Assembly (NCBI GenBank): GCA_019119355.1
Contig: DWXE01000018.1
Coordinates: forward strand, 1-56,044
DNA length: 56,044 nucleotides
From: Candidatus Eisenbergiella merdigallinarum
Lineage (GTDB): Bacteria > Bacillota > Clostridia > Lachnospirales > Lachnospiraceae
Direction of reading: 5' to 3'
Made by a program: the position numbers and the translations under genes. Under the pieces are notes generated by a model. The model did not search any database, was not told where the DNA came from, and worked only from the letters and a program-made list of their open reading frames with translations. Below are positions 33,364-41,880 of this stretch, in pieces (within the stretch, counting starts at the first letter, position 1; the number at the start of each line of letters is the position of its first letter).

Positions 33364-33573
33364 TTATAATCTGTATTTCACCAAAATATCATCATGAGAA
33401 AACCATATGCCGTATATAATTTTACGTTCATATCAGAAGCTGTGATCTGAACTGTGCTGCATCCATATTTCCTCACTTCTTCAAAAACTCTTTTTAACAG
33501 TTCTTATACGATTCCCATTCTTCTATAATCAAGATTAGTGTACATACTGGATAAGAGGCCTATTTTCCCGCTT
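33364..33573 (-). pseudogene. Broken GNAT acetyltransferase fragment
   Basis: Translating the minus strand gives KIGLLSSMYTNLDYRRMGIV, stop, ELLKRVFEEVRKYG, CSTVQITASDMNVKLYTAYG, then a -1 frameshift in a T-run leading into FSHDDILVKYRL and a stop at 33364-33366. The YRRMGI...LLKRVFEE segment is the GNAT acetyl-CoA loop and LYTAYGF the usual C-terminal motif. With one internal stop (TAA), one frameshift and no N-terminal half, it cannot make an active enzyme. Confidence 0.8.
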
Positions 33574-33579
33574 TAGCGA

Positions 33580-34872
33580 TCAAAGTATGGTGGTTTCACA
33601 ATCCTTTTCCGCCGCGCAGGCAATCTCATGCCCCGTCATGGAATCCTCGATCGACGTACAGCAGATGGACGGGGTTTCTCCCTTTAAAAGCCTTAAAAAA
33701 TCTTCGATAATCAGCCTGTCGCCGTTTCCGTGGGCATCCCCTTTCTGGAGTGGGGACACGTCGATCGCCCTTTCGATGTTTCCGCCTTTCGCCTGTGGCG
33801 CGATCAGAGAAACCGTTATCCGTTCCCGGCTGAATTCCCCGTAAATTTCGCCCAGCGTGCCGATGATGCGGATGCTTCTCTCCGCTGCGGAGGCCCCGGC
33901 CGTCATGGACATGGTGCCGGTCGTACCGTTCTCAAACAGGACGAGCACCGATTGATGATCGACCACTTTCATTCCCGTGTGATAGACGCAGCGCCCGTAC
34001 CGGTTGTTTTCATCGGACAGGGATGCGAGCTTCTCCGCATCCGTCCCGCCTGAGAGGCCGCAATCGTTCCAAACGCGGTTCGCCCAGCGCTGCGGATGGT
34101 CCACGTAGAGACGCTTGCAGGAATACGCGCAGCGCTCCAGATGGGGACAATCGGGCAGGCAGCGTTCCGCAGCGCCCGCAGGCGCATTCTCCGGCCTGAA
34201 CTGGAACAGGGAGCCGACGCTGGACACCCGCTTTGGTTTAACGCCGTTCATCAGCCACGCCATGATATCCAGATCGTGGCTGCACTTGGAAAGCAGCATA
34301 CCCGATCCGCATATGTCCGGATCGCCGTATTTTCCCCGCACGTAGGACACGGATTCGTGAAAGTAACTCACCCGCTCCGCCATCTGAATATCGATGATGT
34401 TCCCGATTTCCCCGCTCAGGACCAGTTCCTTGACGGTCCTGTAAAACGGGGCATAGCGGAGGACGTGGCATACCATGACGATCCGCCGGTTTTGTTGGGC
34501 GCACTGCAAAATCCGTTCCGCGTCCCGGCCGTTTGTGGCGATCGGTTTTTCCAGCAGGATATGATATCCCTTTTCCATAAAAGGGATAGACGTTGCTGCA
34601 TGAAGCCTGTCCATGGTGCAGTTAAAAATCGCATCCCCGAATTTCGGGACCGCCGCCGCTTCTTCTGCGGAAGAAAAGCGAAATTCGCCGGGGATTTCGA
34701 ACAAATCCCCGGCAAAATTCCGCCTTTCCTCCATCGGTTCCACGACGCCGACGATCCGAAAACGGCGCGGCCTTTCCAATGATTGTTTTGCGTATATCAT
34801 GCCTCTGTCGCCCGCGCCCGCCAGTATGATCCGCGGGACGTCCGAACCGGCATCAAAATCGTTGGTTCCCAT
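33580..34872 (-). CDS. Second Gfo/Idh/MocA oxidoreductase with Cys cluster
   Basis: A 430-residue paralogue of the oxidoreductase at 26837-28099. It has the nucleotide fold (ILAGAGDRGMIYAKQS), catalytic Lys in LLEKPI, VCHVLRYAPFYRTVKEL and KCSHDLDIMAWL. The insertion carries four cysteines (CLPDCPHLERCAYSC) followed by NRYGRCVYHTGMKVVDHQ. I start at the ATG at 34870-34872 with AGGA upstream; the much longer open frame before it runs antisense-free through the isomerase gene in another frame and is not protein-like. It lies 47 bp downstream of the AGE-family gene and is probably cotranscribed with it. Confidence 0.9.
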   Translation of the reverse strand: MGTNDFDAGSDVPRIILAGAGDRGMIYAKQSLERPRRFRIVGVVEPMEERRNFAGDLFEIPGEFRFSSAEEAAAVPKFGDAIFNCTMDRLHAATSIPFMEKGYHILLEKPIATNGRDAERILQCAQQNRRIVMVCHVLRYAPFYRTVKELVLSGEIGNIIDIQMAERVSYFHESVSYVRGKYGDPDICGSGMLLSKCSHDLDIMAWLMNGVKPKRVSSVGSLFQFRPENAPAGAAERCLPDCPHLERCAYSCKRLYVDHPQRWANRVWNDCGLSGGTDAEKLASLSDENNRYGRCVYHTGMKVVDHQSVLVLFENGTTGTMSMTAGASAAERSIRIIGTLGEIYGEFSRERITVSLIAPQAKGGNIERAIDVSPLQKGDAHGNGDRLIIEDFLRLLKGETPSICCTSIEDSMTGHEIACAAEKDCETTIL

Positions 34873-34919
34873 GATGGTCCTGTGTACCTCTCTATGGATC
34901 GGTAAAAACTTCCCTTTTC

Positions 34920-36173
34920 TCAGACCGTCCTGTTGCCCTTCACCGCGGGAGCGATGGACAGGTTCGCCACATGATAAGGGATCAGCGTCGCCTGCAGGGC
35001 GTGGTAGAGGTCGGATTTCCCGGGCCACACGGTTCCGATCACGTTGTTCTCCCGATCCAGCTGATGAAACCAGGAGCCGTTCACGTGGTCCAGGACCTTC
35101 TCGTCCAGATACTGCATGAACTGCGCGTAGTCGTCCGCGTACTTCTGCTTCCCGGTCACGTGCCAGAGGACGGAGGAAGTGTTGATGGCTTCCGCCAGGG
35201 TCCAGTGCATCCGGTCGTGCACCACCGGTTTGCCTTCCCAGTCCGTGGTGTAGACGATGCCGGGCGCGCCGTCCACGTTCCACGCGTCTTCGATCGCCCG
35301 GTTGAACAGGTTCTCGGAAAGTTCCAGATAGGGCGCTGCCCCTTCCCGATCCTCCCCGTATGTAGAGAGCGCCCACTGCGCGATGAGCCTCGCCCACTCG
35401 ATGCCGTGTCCGGGCGTCGCCCCGTAAGGCTTGAACTGATCGTCGGGCTTTTCCTTATTGCATTCCAGATCCGCCACCCAGTCTCTGGTGAAGTGCTCCG
35501 GGATCCTCCAGCTGTTGTCCTTCGCCCAGACCGCCACGTGGTCGATGATGCGGCCCGCTCTCACCCGGTACTTCTCATCGCCGGTGACGTCCGCCGCGGC
35601 CAGGAACGCTTCCACGGTGTGCATGTTGGCGTTCAGCCCCCTGTAGTCGTCCAGAACGGTGAACTCCGTATTCCAGGTATCGCAGGAGAGCCCCTCTTCC
35701 TCGTTCCAGAAGCGCAGGTCGTACAGCTTCAGCGCCTCGTCCAGAAGCTCCTGCGCGCCCGGGCGTCCCGCCAGAACCGCGGAGGACGCGGCCAGGATCA
35801 CGAAAGCGTGGGCGTAGCACTGTTTGTTGGGCACGATGCCGCCGTCCGCGGTCAGCCCCGCGTACCAGCCCCCGTTGGCACCGTCGTGCAGCTCGCCCTT
35901 AAGCCCCTTTAAGCCGGCGTCCACCAGGGCTTCGCTCCCCTCGTGTCCCAGGAAGGTCCCCAGGCTGTAAACGTGCACCATGCGGCTGGTGATCCAGGTC
36001 TCGCGGTTGCGGTCCGTCCAGGGCGTGCCGTCGTCGCCCAGATAGTAGGAGCCGCCCCCCGGAGAGGGGAATCTGTGCCCGAAACGGAGCAGATCGTTCC
36101 GGCAGTCCTCCAGGAATTTCCGGTTTTCCTCCGTGTCGATTTGATACTTTTTGTTGAGTTCGCTCATGTTCAT
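34920..36173 (-). CDS. N-acylglucosamine 2-epimerase (AGE) family isomerase
   Basis: A 417-residue (alpha/alpha)6-barrel protein of the AGE/YihS superfamily, which isomerise or epimerise free sugars such as N-acetylglucosamine, mannose or sulfoquinovose. Conserved barrel residues appear in RMVHVYSLG, YAHAFVILAASSA, GLNANMHTVEAFLAA, PGHGIEWARL and the C-terminal DRENNVIGTVWPGKSDLYHALQ region split over two helices. The GHGIEW His and the early RxxH are the likely acid/base set. Pairing with a Gfo/Idh enzyme suggests a sugar isomerised and then oxidised. Start is either of two ATGs two codons apart after AGGAAAGGAAG. Confidence 0.9.
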   Translation of the reverse strand: MNMSELNKKYQIDTEENRKFLEDCRNDLLRFGHRFPSPGGGSYYLGDDGTPWTDRNRETWITSRMVHVYSLGTFLGHEGSEALVDAGLKGLKGELHDGANGGWYAGLTADGGIVPNKQCYAHAFVILAASSAVLAGRPGAQELLDEALKLYDLRFWNEEEGLSCDTWNTEFTVLDDYRGLNANMHTVEAFLAAADVTGDEKYRVRAGRIIDHVAVWAKDNSWRIPEHFTRDWVADLECNKEKPDDQFKPYGATPGHGIEWARLIAQWALSTYGEDREGAAPYLELSENLFNRAIEDAWNVDGAPGIVYTTDWEGKPVVHDRMHWTLAEAINTSSVLWHVTGKQKYADDYAQFMQYLDEKVLDHVNGSWFHQLDRENNVIGTVWPGKSDLYHALQATLIPYHVANLSIAPAVKGNRTV

Positions 36174-36217
36174 CTTCCTTTCCTCACCCCGTTATGTTTC
36201 GGAATTCTTGTATGGAT

Positions 36218-36246
36218 ATTTTACATCATGGGCTCTGGAATGTAAA
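36218..36246 (-). promoter_or_regulatory. Promoter of the AGE-Gfo unit
   Basis: Minus-strand TTTACA (36241-36246), 17-bp spacer, TAAAAT (36218-36223); each box differs from consensus at one base. Confidence 0.75.
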
Positions 36247-36295
36247 GGAAAAGCGGGCGGCCGGGCGGAGGGCTGCAGGCGCGGGCTGCCGCCCG

Positions 36296-37366
36296 TCAGC
36301 GCGGCGCGGGCAGCTCCACGGTAAAGGTCGTCCCCCCGTCCCCGCTCTCCGCCGCGATCCTTCCCCTGTGCAGCTCCACCACCTTCTGCGCGATGGACAG
36401 CCCCAGGCCGTTTCCCTCCGTTTTGCGGGAAGCATCCCCCTGGTAAAATTTCCGGAACATGCGTCTTCGATCCTCCGGGCTCAGCTGAGAGCCCGTATTG
36501 CGGATCTCCACGGAAATCCTGCCCTCCCCCTCCCGGATGGAGAGGGAGATCTCTCCCCCCTCCGGCGTGAATTTCACCGCGTTATCCAGAATGTTGATCC
36601 ACACCTGCTTGAGCAGCTCTTCGTTGCCCTCCGCCATATGTTCGTCAAAATCGGCCGAAACCCGGATGCCTTTGCCCTCCCATTTCTTTTCCAGCAGGAG
36701 CACGCAGGTGCGCAGCTGTTCGGACAGGTTGAATTCGGTCACTCCGGTGAGGATGTTCTGGTTTTCGATCTTCGTCATGTTCAAAACGTTGGTGGCCATG
36801 GCCGCCAGCCGGGCGGATTCTTCCTCGATAATTTCCAGATATTCGGCCCTCTGTTCTTCCGGGACGCCGCCCCGGTTGAGCAGCCGCGCGAAGCCCAGGA
36901 TGGAGACGATGGGCGTCTTGAACTCGTGGGAAAAGCCGTTGATGAAGTCCGAACGGAGCATCTCCGTATTCTCCAGCTCCCCGGCCAGGAGGTTGAAGCT
37001 CTCCGCCAGGCTCTTTCCCGCCGGGACCTCTCCCAGGTCGATCCTGGCCCCGTAATCCCCCCGGGCCAGGCGTTCCATCCCGTCCATCAAAATATGGACC
37101 GGCCGCAGGGAAACTCGGCTGAGCAAGAGCGACAGAAGCGTCCCCACCGCCACGCTGGCGAGGATGAACACCAGCAGGGTGACGGGGAAAAAGCTCCGTT
37201 CCCGCATCAGGGGAGACAGGACCCCCGTGCGGTACAGCAGGTACAGCCCGCTCCCCACCACGATCATGGTGAGCAGCAGGATGCAGAACACGCACAGGGT
37301 GAACAAAAAGGTCAGCCACCATCTGGACGGCGCCCGCTTCCTCTTCCGTTTTTCCGTTTTTTTCAT
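36296..37366 (-). CDS. Sensor histidine kinase, HAMP type
   Basis: A 356-residue kinase with two membrane helices (about 15-45 and 58-85) and almost no extracytoplasmic domain, then a HAMP linker (LRPVHILMDGMERLARGDYG). The H-box is FSHEFKTPIVSILGF (His about 145), the N-box ILDNAVKFTPEGG and the G-box EGNGLGLSIAQKVVELH. The tiny external loop suggests it senses the membrane or acts with a transporter, as kinases paired with ABC exporters often do. The regulator gene lies 50 bp upstream in the same direction. Confidence 0.93.
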   Translation of the reverse strand: MKKTEKRKRKRAPSRWWLTFLFTLCVFCILLLTMIVVGSGLYLLYRTGVLSPLMRERSFFPVTLLVFILASVAVGTLLSLLLSRVSLRPVHILMDGMERLARGDYGARIDLGEVPAGKSLAESFNLLAGELENTEMLRSDFINGFSHEFKTPIVSILGFARLLNRGGVPEEQRAEYLEIIEEESARLAAMATNVLNMTKIENQNILTGVTEFNLSEQLRTCVLLLEKKWEGKGIRVSADFDEHMAEGNEELLKQVWINILDNAVKFTPEGGEISLSIREGEGRISVEIRNTGSQLSPEDRRRMFRKFYQGDASRKTEGNGLGLSIAQKVVELHRGRIAAESGDGGTTFTVELPAPR

Positions 37367-37416
37367 CCCTTCCTACCTCCATTCCGAAGCGCCCCTGAGC
37401 GGGCGGCAGCCGGATG

Positions 37417-38103
37417 CTATCGGGCGCGCTCTTCGCCCTTCACCGCCTTGTACCCCAGCCCCCGGACGGACACGATTTCGAATTCCGGCCATCCTTCGAA
37501 CCGCTTTCTCAGCCGGCCCACGTGCACCGTCACCGTCTCCCAGCCCGTGTCGCTGTCCATCCCCCAGATCTCGTCCATGAGCTGAATGCGGGTAAAAATC
37601 TGTCCGGGATAGGAGAGCAGCTTGTACAGAAGCTGAAATTCCTTCTGCGGCAGGGTCTGGGTCTGCCCGTGTCCGGTGACGGACAGGGATCCGTAGTCCA
37701 AGACCACATCGCCGATCACGATCCTGTTTTCGCTGACGATTCTGGCCCGCCGCAAAAGCGCCCGGATGCGCAGCAGCATCTCCTCCTCGTCCACGGACTT
37801 GGTCATGTAGTCGTCGATCCCCACCAGAAAGCCCTTTTTGCGGTCGGCGGCCAGCTGCTTTGCGGATACCATCAGGATGGGCAGCTCGTTCCTTCCTTCC
37901 CGCAGGATTTCCGTCAGCTCATAGCCGTCCATTCCGGGCATCATCACGTCCAGCACCGCCAGATCGATATGCTCCCGGTCCAGGACTTCCAGCGCCATCT
38001 CCCCGTTCTCCGCTTCCGAAACCCGATAGTTCTCCGCCTCCAGCACGGCGCGCAGAAACCGCCTCGTATGTTTGTCGTCATCGATCACCAGAATGTGCAC
38101 CAT
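37417..38103 (-). CDS. OmpR/PhoB-type response regulator
   Basis: A 228-residue regulator: receiver with IDDD, phospho-acceptor in AVLDVMMPGMDGYE (D52), MVSAK and MTKSVD, then a winged helix with LPQKEFQLLYKLLSYPGQIFTR and TVTVHVGRLRKRFE. I start at the ATG at 38101-38103 after AGAGGTG; a GTG three codons earlier is possible. It is divergent from the heterodimeric ABC exporter, with an 11-bp direct repeat between them that it may bind. Confidence 0.94.
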   Translation of the reverse strand: MVHILVIDDDKHTRRFLRAVLEAENYRVSEAENGEMALEVLDREHIDLAVLDVMMPGMDGYELTEILREGRNELPILMVSAKQLAADRKKGFLVGIDDYMTKSVDEEEMLLRIRALLRRARIVSENRIVIGDVVLDYGSLSVTGHGQTQTLPQKEFQLLYKLLSYPGQIFTRIQLMDEIWGMDSDTGWETVTVHVGRLRKRFEGWPEFEIVSVRGLGYKAVKGEERAR

Positions 38104-38127
38104 GGCCTTCACCTCTCTTCGTTTTCT

Positions 38128-38157
38128 ATTTTAGAACCGGTTTCTCCCCGCGGGCAA
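38128..38157 (-). promoter_or_regulatory. Promoter of the RR-HK operon
   Basis: Minus-strand TTGCCC (38152-38157), 18-bp spacer, TAAAAT (38128-38133). Confidence 0.55.
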
Positions 38158-38171
38158 GAAAAATTTTGCGG

Positions 38172-38208
38172 CAGTTTCGATTCAGTTTAGATTTCCCCTT
38201 TATAGTAT
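38172..38208 (+). promoter_or_regulatory. Direct repeat and -10 region of the ABC exporter operon
   Basis: CAGTTTCGATT (38172-38182) and CAGTTTAGATT (38183-38193) match at 10 of 11 positions with one-turn spacing, covering the -35 area. TATAGT/TAGTAT (38201-38208) forms the -10. Tandem sites of this kind are bound by OmpR-family regulators, and the neighbouring divergent gene encodes one. Confidence 0.65.
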
Positions 38209-38238
38209 GGGAAAAGAACAGAAAAAGGAGTCTGTGCA

Positions 38239-39996
38239 ATGCTGAAACTTCTCAAACAATTCACAAAAACGGAGTGGGCCCTGGCCGCCGCAGCCTTCGC
38301 CTTCATCCTCCTGCAGGTATGGTTCAACCTGACCATGCCGGACTACATGTCCGAAATCACCACTCTGGTCCAGACGGAAGGGAGCGAAATGAGCGCGATC
38401 CTGACGGCGGGCGGCAAAATGCTGCTCTGCGCTCTGGGGAGCCTGGTGTCCGCCGTCCTCACTACCGTATGCGCGGCCCGGATCGCTTCCAATTTCTCCG
38501 CCACCCTGAGGGGACAGATCTTCGACCGGGTCCAGTCCTTCTCCATGGCGGAAATCGGGAAATTCTCCACCGCCAGCCTGATCACCCGTTCCACCAACGA
38601 CGTCACCCAGGTGCAGATGCTCATCGTCATGGGCCTGGAAGTGCTGCTGAAAGCGCCCGTCACCGCCGTGTGGGCCATCTGCAAGATCGCGAACCGCAAC
38701 TGGCAGTGGACCTTCGCCACGGGGACGGCCGTGGTCGTCCTGCTGGCCGTGGTAATCGGCTGCATCCTGCTGGCCATGCCGAAATTTAAAAAACTCCAGA
38801 CCCTGACCGACAACATCAACCGGGAGATCCGGGAAGACCTCACCGGACAGCTGGTGGTCCGGGCCTATAACGCGGAGGGCTATCAGGAAGGGAAATTCGA
38901 TGCGGCAAACAGCGCCCTGACCGAAACCCAGCTCTTCGCCAACCGCACCATGTCCGTACTCTCTCCCGGCGTACAGCTGGTGATGAGCGGCCTGTCTTTG
39001 GCCATTTACTGGATCGGCGCCTGTCTGATCCAGAACGCCCGGATGGAGGAAAAGCTGCCGCTGTTTTCCGAAATGGTGGTGTTTTCCCAGTACGCCATCC
39101 AGGTGGTCATGTCCTTCATGATGCTGGTCATGATCTTCATCCTCCTGCCCCGGGCTTCCGTTTCCGCCCGCCGGATCAACGAGGTGCTGGATATGGAACC
39201 CTCCGTCTCAGACGGCACCGCCACCCGGGGCAGCGCCGGCCACGAGGGCGAAATCGAATTCAAAAACGTCAGCTTCCGCTACCCGGACGCGCAGGAGGAC
39301 GTGCTCTCCGATATTTCCTTCACTGCCCGCCGCGGTGAAACCGTGGCCTTTATCGGTTCCACCGGCAGCGGGAAGAGCACCCTGATCAACCTGATCCCCC
39401 GTTTCTACGACGCGACAAAAGGTCAGGTCCTGGTGGACGGCGCGGACGTGCGCGAATATACCCAGGCGGCCCTGCGCAACCGGATCGGCTACGTCTCCCA
39501 GAAAGCCTTCCTCTTCTCGGGAACGGTGCGCAGCAACGTGGCCTACGGGGACAACGGCCGGGACGGTTTCCTAGATTCGGATATCGTGGATTCCGTCTAC
39601 ACCGCCCAGGCCGGCGACTTCGTGGAAAAGATGGCGGACGGTTTCGACGGCTACATCGCCCAGGGAGGATCCAACCTCTCCGGCGGGCAGAAGCAGCGGC
39701 TCTCCATCGCCCGCGCCATCTGCCGCCAGCCGGAAATTTTTATCTTCGACGATTCCTTCTCTGCCCTGGACTATAAGACCGACCGCGTCCTGCGCCGGGC
39801 CCTGGACCGGGAATGCAAAGACGCCACCCGCCTGATCGTGGCGCAGCGCATCGGGACCATCCGGAACGCGGATAAAATCATCGTGCTGGACGAGGGCAGG
39901 ATCGCCGGCATGGGCACCCACGACGAACTGATGAAGACCTGCGGCGTCTATCAGGAAATCGCCCTGTCACAGCTTTCAAAGGAGGAACTGGCATAA
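38239..39996 (+). CDS. ABC exporter subunit with degenerate ATP site
   Basis: A 585-residue half-transporter: six helices then an ATPase. Walker A is GSTGSGKST and the signature LSGGQKQR, but Walker B reads IFIFDDSFSALD, with Asp where the catalytic Glu should be, and the switch segment is VAQRIGT with Gln for His. These are the marks of the non-hydrolysing half of heterodimeric exporters such as TM287/288, BmrCD or LmrCD. Its partner follows with a one-base overlap (TAATG). The gene is divergent from a two-component system that probably regulates it. Confidence 0.93.
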   Translation: MLKLLKQFTKTEWALAAAAFAFILLQVWFNLTMPDYMSEITTLVQTEGSEMSAILTAGGKMLLCALGSLVSAVLTTVCAARIASNFSATLRGQIFDRVQSFSMAEIGKFSTASLITRSTNDVTQVQMLIVMGLEVLLKAPVTAVWAICKIANRNWQWTFATGTAVVVLLAVVIGCILLAMPKFKKLQTLTDNINREIREDLTGQLVVRAYNAEGYQEGKFDAANSALTETQLFANRTMSVLSPGVQLVMSGLSLAIYWIGACLIQNARMEEKLPLFSEMVVFSQYAIQVVMSFMMLVMIFILLPRASVSARRINEVLDMEPSVSDGTATRGSAGHEGEIEFKNVSFRYPDAQEDVLSDISFTARRGETVAFIGSTGSGKSTLINLIPRFYDATKGQVLVDGADVREYTQAALRNRIGYVSQKAFLFSGTVRSNVAYGDNGRDGFLDSDIVDSVYTAQAGDFVEKMADGFDGYIAQGGSNLSGGQKQRLSIARAICRQPEIFIFDDSFSALDYKTDRVLRRALDRECKDATRLIVAQRIGTIRNADKIIVLDEGRIAGMGTHDELMKTCGVYQEIALSQLSKEELA

Positions 39997-41843
39997 TGGA
40001 AAACAAGGCATATGAATCACCCGCCAACGCGGGCAGACCTCCCCGCGGCCCCATGGGCGGCAGGGGAATGGGGCGGGGAGCCGGGGAAAAGGCGAAGGAC
40101 TTCGCCGGCACCTGGAAGAAACTGCTCCGGTACTGCAAACGCTATCTTCCCGTCATCATCGTGGCCGTTCTCTGCTCCGTTTTCGGCACCATCTTCACCC
40201 TGCTGGGTCCGGATAAGCTGTCGGATCTGACGAAGGTGATCACCGACGGCCTGATGACCGGGATCGATCTGGAGGCGGTGGGCCGCATCGGATTCACCCT
40301 GGTGGCCTTTTATGTGTGCGGCGCCGTCCTTTCCCTGGTGCAGCAGCTCATCATCGCCACCATCACCCAACGGGTCTCCCAGCGGATGCGGTCGGACATT
40401 TCCCGCAAAATCCACCGCCTCCCCATGTCCTTTTATAACCGCACCAGCACGGGCGACGTGCTGTCCCGGGTGACCAACGACGTGGACACGGTTTCCCAAT
40501 CCCTCAACCAGAGCATCGGGAACCTCATTTCCGCCATCGTCCTCTTCCTGGGATCCCTGGCGATGATGCTGGCCACCAATCTGGCCATGACCTTCACCGC
40601 GGTGGCCGCTACCCTTCTGGGATTTTTCCTGATGCTGGCCATCACCCGGCGCTCCCAGAAATATTTCGTCCGCCAACAGCGCGACCTGGGCCTTCTGGAC
40701 GGGCATGTGGAAGAGATCTTTTCCGGCCACGCCACGATGCGCGCCTACAACGGCGAAGCCGCTTCCAAAAAGGCTTTCGACGGGTACAACGATTCCCTCC
40801 GCGACAGCGCCTTCAAGGCGCAGTGCATGGCGGGGATGATGCAGCCCCTGATGGGCTTCATCGGCAACCTGGGCTATGTGGCGGTCTGCGTGGTGGGCGC
40901 TCTCATGACCATGAACGGAGCCATCGGCTTCGAAGTCATCGTGGCTTTCATGATGTACGTCCGCTATTTCACCCAGCCCCTCAGCCAGATCGCCCAGGCG
41001 GTACAGACCCTGCAGTCCGGCGCGGCGGCAGGGGAACGGGTCTTCGAATTCCTGGAAGCGCAGGAGATGGAGGACGAGAGCGAAAAAACGGCGAAACCGG
41101 AAGCCGTGCGGGGCGAGGTGGCCTTCGATCACGTCCGCTTCGGCTATGAGGACTCCGACCGCGTCGTCATCCACGATTTTTCCGCCCAGGCCCGGCCCGG
41201 GCAGAAAATCGCCATCGTCGGCCCCACCGGCGCCGGCAAAACCACCCTGGTGAACCTGCTGATGCGCTTCCACGAGCTGCAGGGCGGGGAGATCCGCATC
41301 GACGGTATCCCCACGAAGGATTTGACCCGGGAAGACGTGCACGATCAGTTCTGCATGGTCCTCCAGGACACCTGGCTGTTCGAGGGTACGGTGCGGGAAA
41401 ACCTGGTCTACAACAACCAAAGCGTGACGGACGAACGGGTGCGTTCCGCCTGCCGGGCCGTGGGGCTGGATCATTTCATCCGCACGCTCCCCAACGGCTA
41501 CGATACGGTGCTCAACGATCAGGTCAGCCTTTCCCAGGGCCAGAAGCAGCAGCTGACCATCGCCCGGGCCATGATCGCCGACAAACCCATGCTGATTCTG
41601 GACGAAGCCACCAGCTCCGTGGATACCAGGACCGAGCTGCAGATCCAGAACGCCATGGACCAGCTGATGAAGGGACGGACTTCTTTCGTCATCGCTCACC
41701 GGCTCTCCACTATCAAAAACGCGGACCTGATCCTGGTTCTGAAGGACGGGGACATCATCGAAAAGGGAAACCACGAAGAACTGCTTGCCAAAGGCGGTTT
41801 CTATACCGACCTGTACAACAGCCAGTTCGAGCAGAGCGCATAA
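39996..41843 (+). CDS. ABC exporter subunit with consensus ATP site
   Basis: A 615-residue half-transporter with a ~40-residue Gly/Arg/Pro-rich cytoplasmic N terminus, six helices and an ATPase. Walker A GPTGAGKTT, Walker B LILDEATSSVD with catalytic Glu, and switch His in IAHRLS are intact, but the signature is LSQGQKQQ instead of LSGGQ. With the partner's degenerate Walker B this places the weak elements in one composite site and the good ones in the other. AAAGGAGG precedes the ATG within the upstream gene. Substrate unknown; drugs or antimicrobial peptides are plausible. Confidence 0.93.
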   Translation: MENKAYESPANAGRPPRGPMGGRGMGRGAGEKAKDFAGTWKKLLRYCKRYLPVIIVAVLCSVFGTIFTLLGPDKLSDLTKVITDGLMTGIDLEAVGRIGFTLVAFYVCGAVLSLVQQLIIATITQRVSQRMRSDISRKIHRLPMSFYNRTSTGDVLSRVTNDVDTVSQSLNQSIGNLISAIVLFLGSLAMMLATNLAMTFTAVAATLLGFFLMLAITRRSQKYFVRQQRDLGLLDGHVEEIFSGHATMRAYNGEAASKKAFDGYNDSLRDSAFKAQCMAGMMQPLMGFIGNLGYVAVCVVGALMTMNGAIGFEVIVAFMMYVRYFTQPLSQIAQAVQTLQSGAAAGERVFEFLEAQEMEDESEKTAKPEAVRGEVAFDHVRFGYEDSDRVVIHDFSAQARPGQKIAIVGPTGAGKTTLVNLLMRFHELQGGEIRIDGIPTKDLTREDVHDQFCMVLQDTWLFEGTVRENLVYNNQSVTDERVRSACRAVGLDHFIRTLPNGYDTVLNDQVSLSQGQKQQLTIARAMIADKPMLILDEATSSVDTRTELQIQNAMDQLMKGRTSFVIAHRLSTIKNADLILVLKDGDIIEKGNHEELLAKGGFYTDLYNSQFEQSA

Positions 41844-41880
41844 AGGGCGAAAAACAAAATTTCAAAAAGGAGTCAGTCAA

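Larger units (their letters stand above)
31254..33575. mobile_element. AT-rich island with tnpV (decayed mobile element)
   Basis: Base composition drops sharply from the GC-rich surroundings between the exporter terminator and the second Gfo/Idh gene. The segment holds a leader peptide plus acyltransferase gene, a tnpV gene typical of Tn4451-like and other Clostridial mobile elements, and a GNAT pseudogene. No integrase, resolvase or clear attachment repeats are visible, so it is best read as a remnant or passenger segment. The stretch 31293-31688 contains only a stem-loop and no convincing gene. Boundaries are approximate. Confidence 0.65.

Noticed and set aside
34873..35397. Long upstream extension of the second Gfo/Idh gene
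   Set aside because: Out-of-frame reading of the AGE-family gene; real Rossmann start is at 34872.
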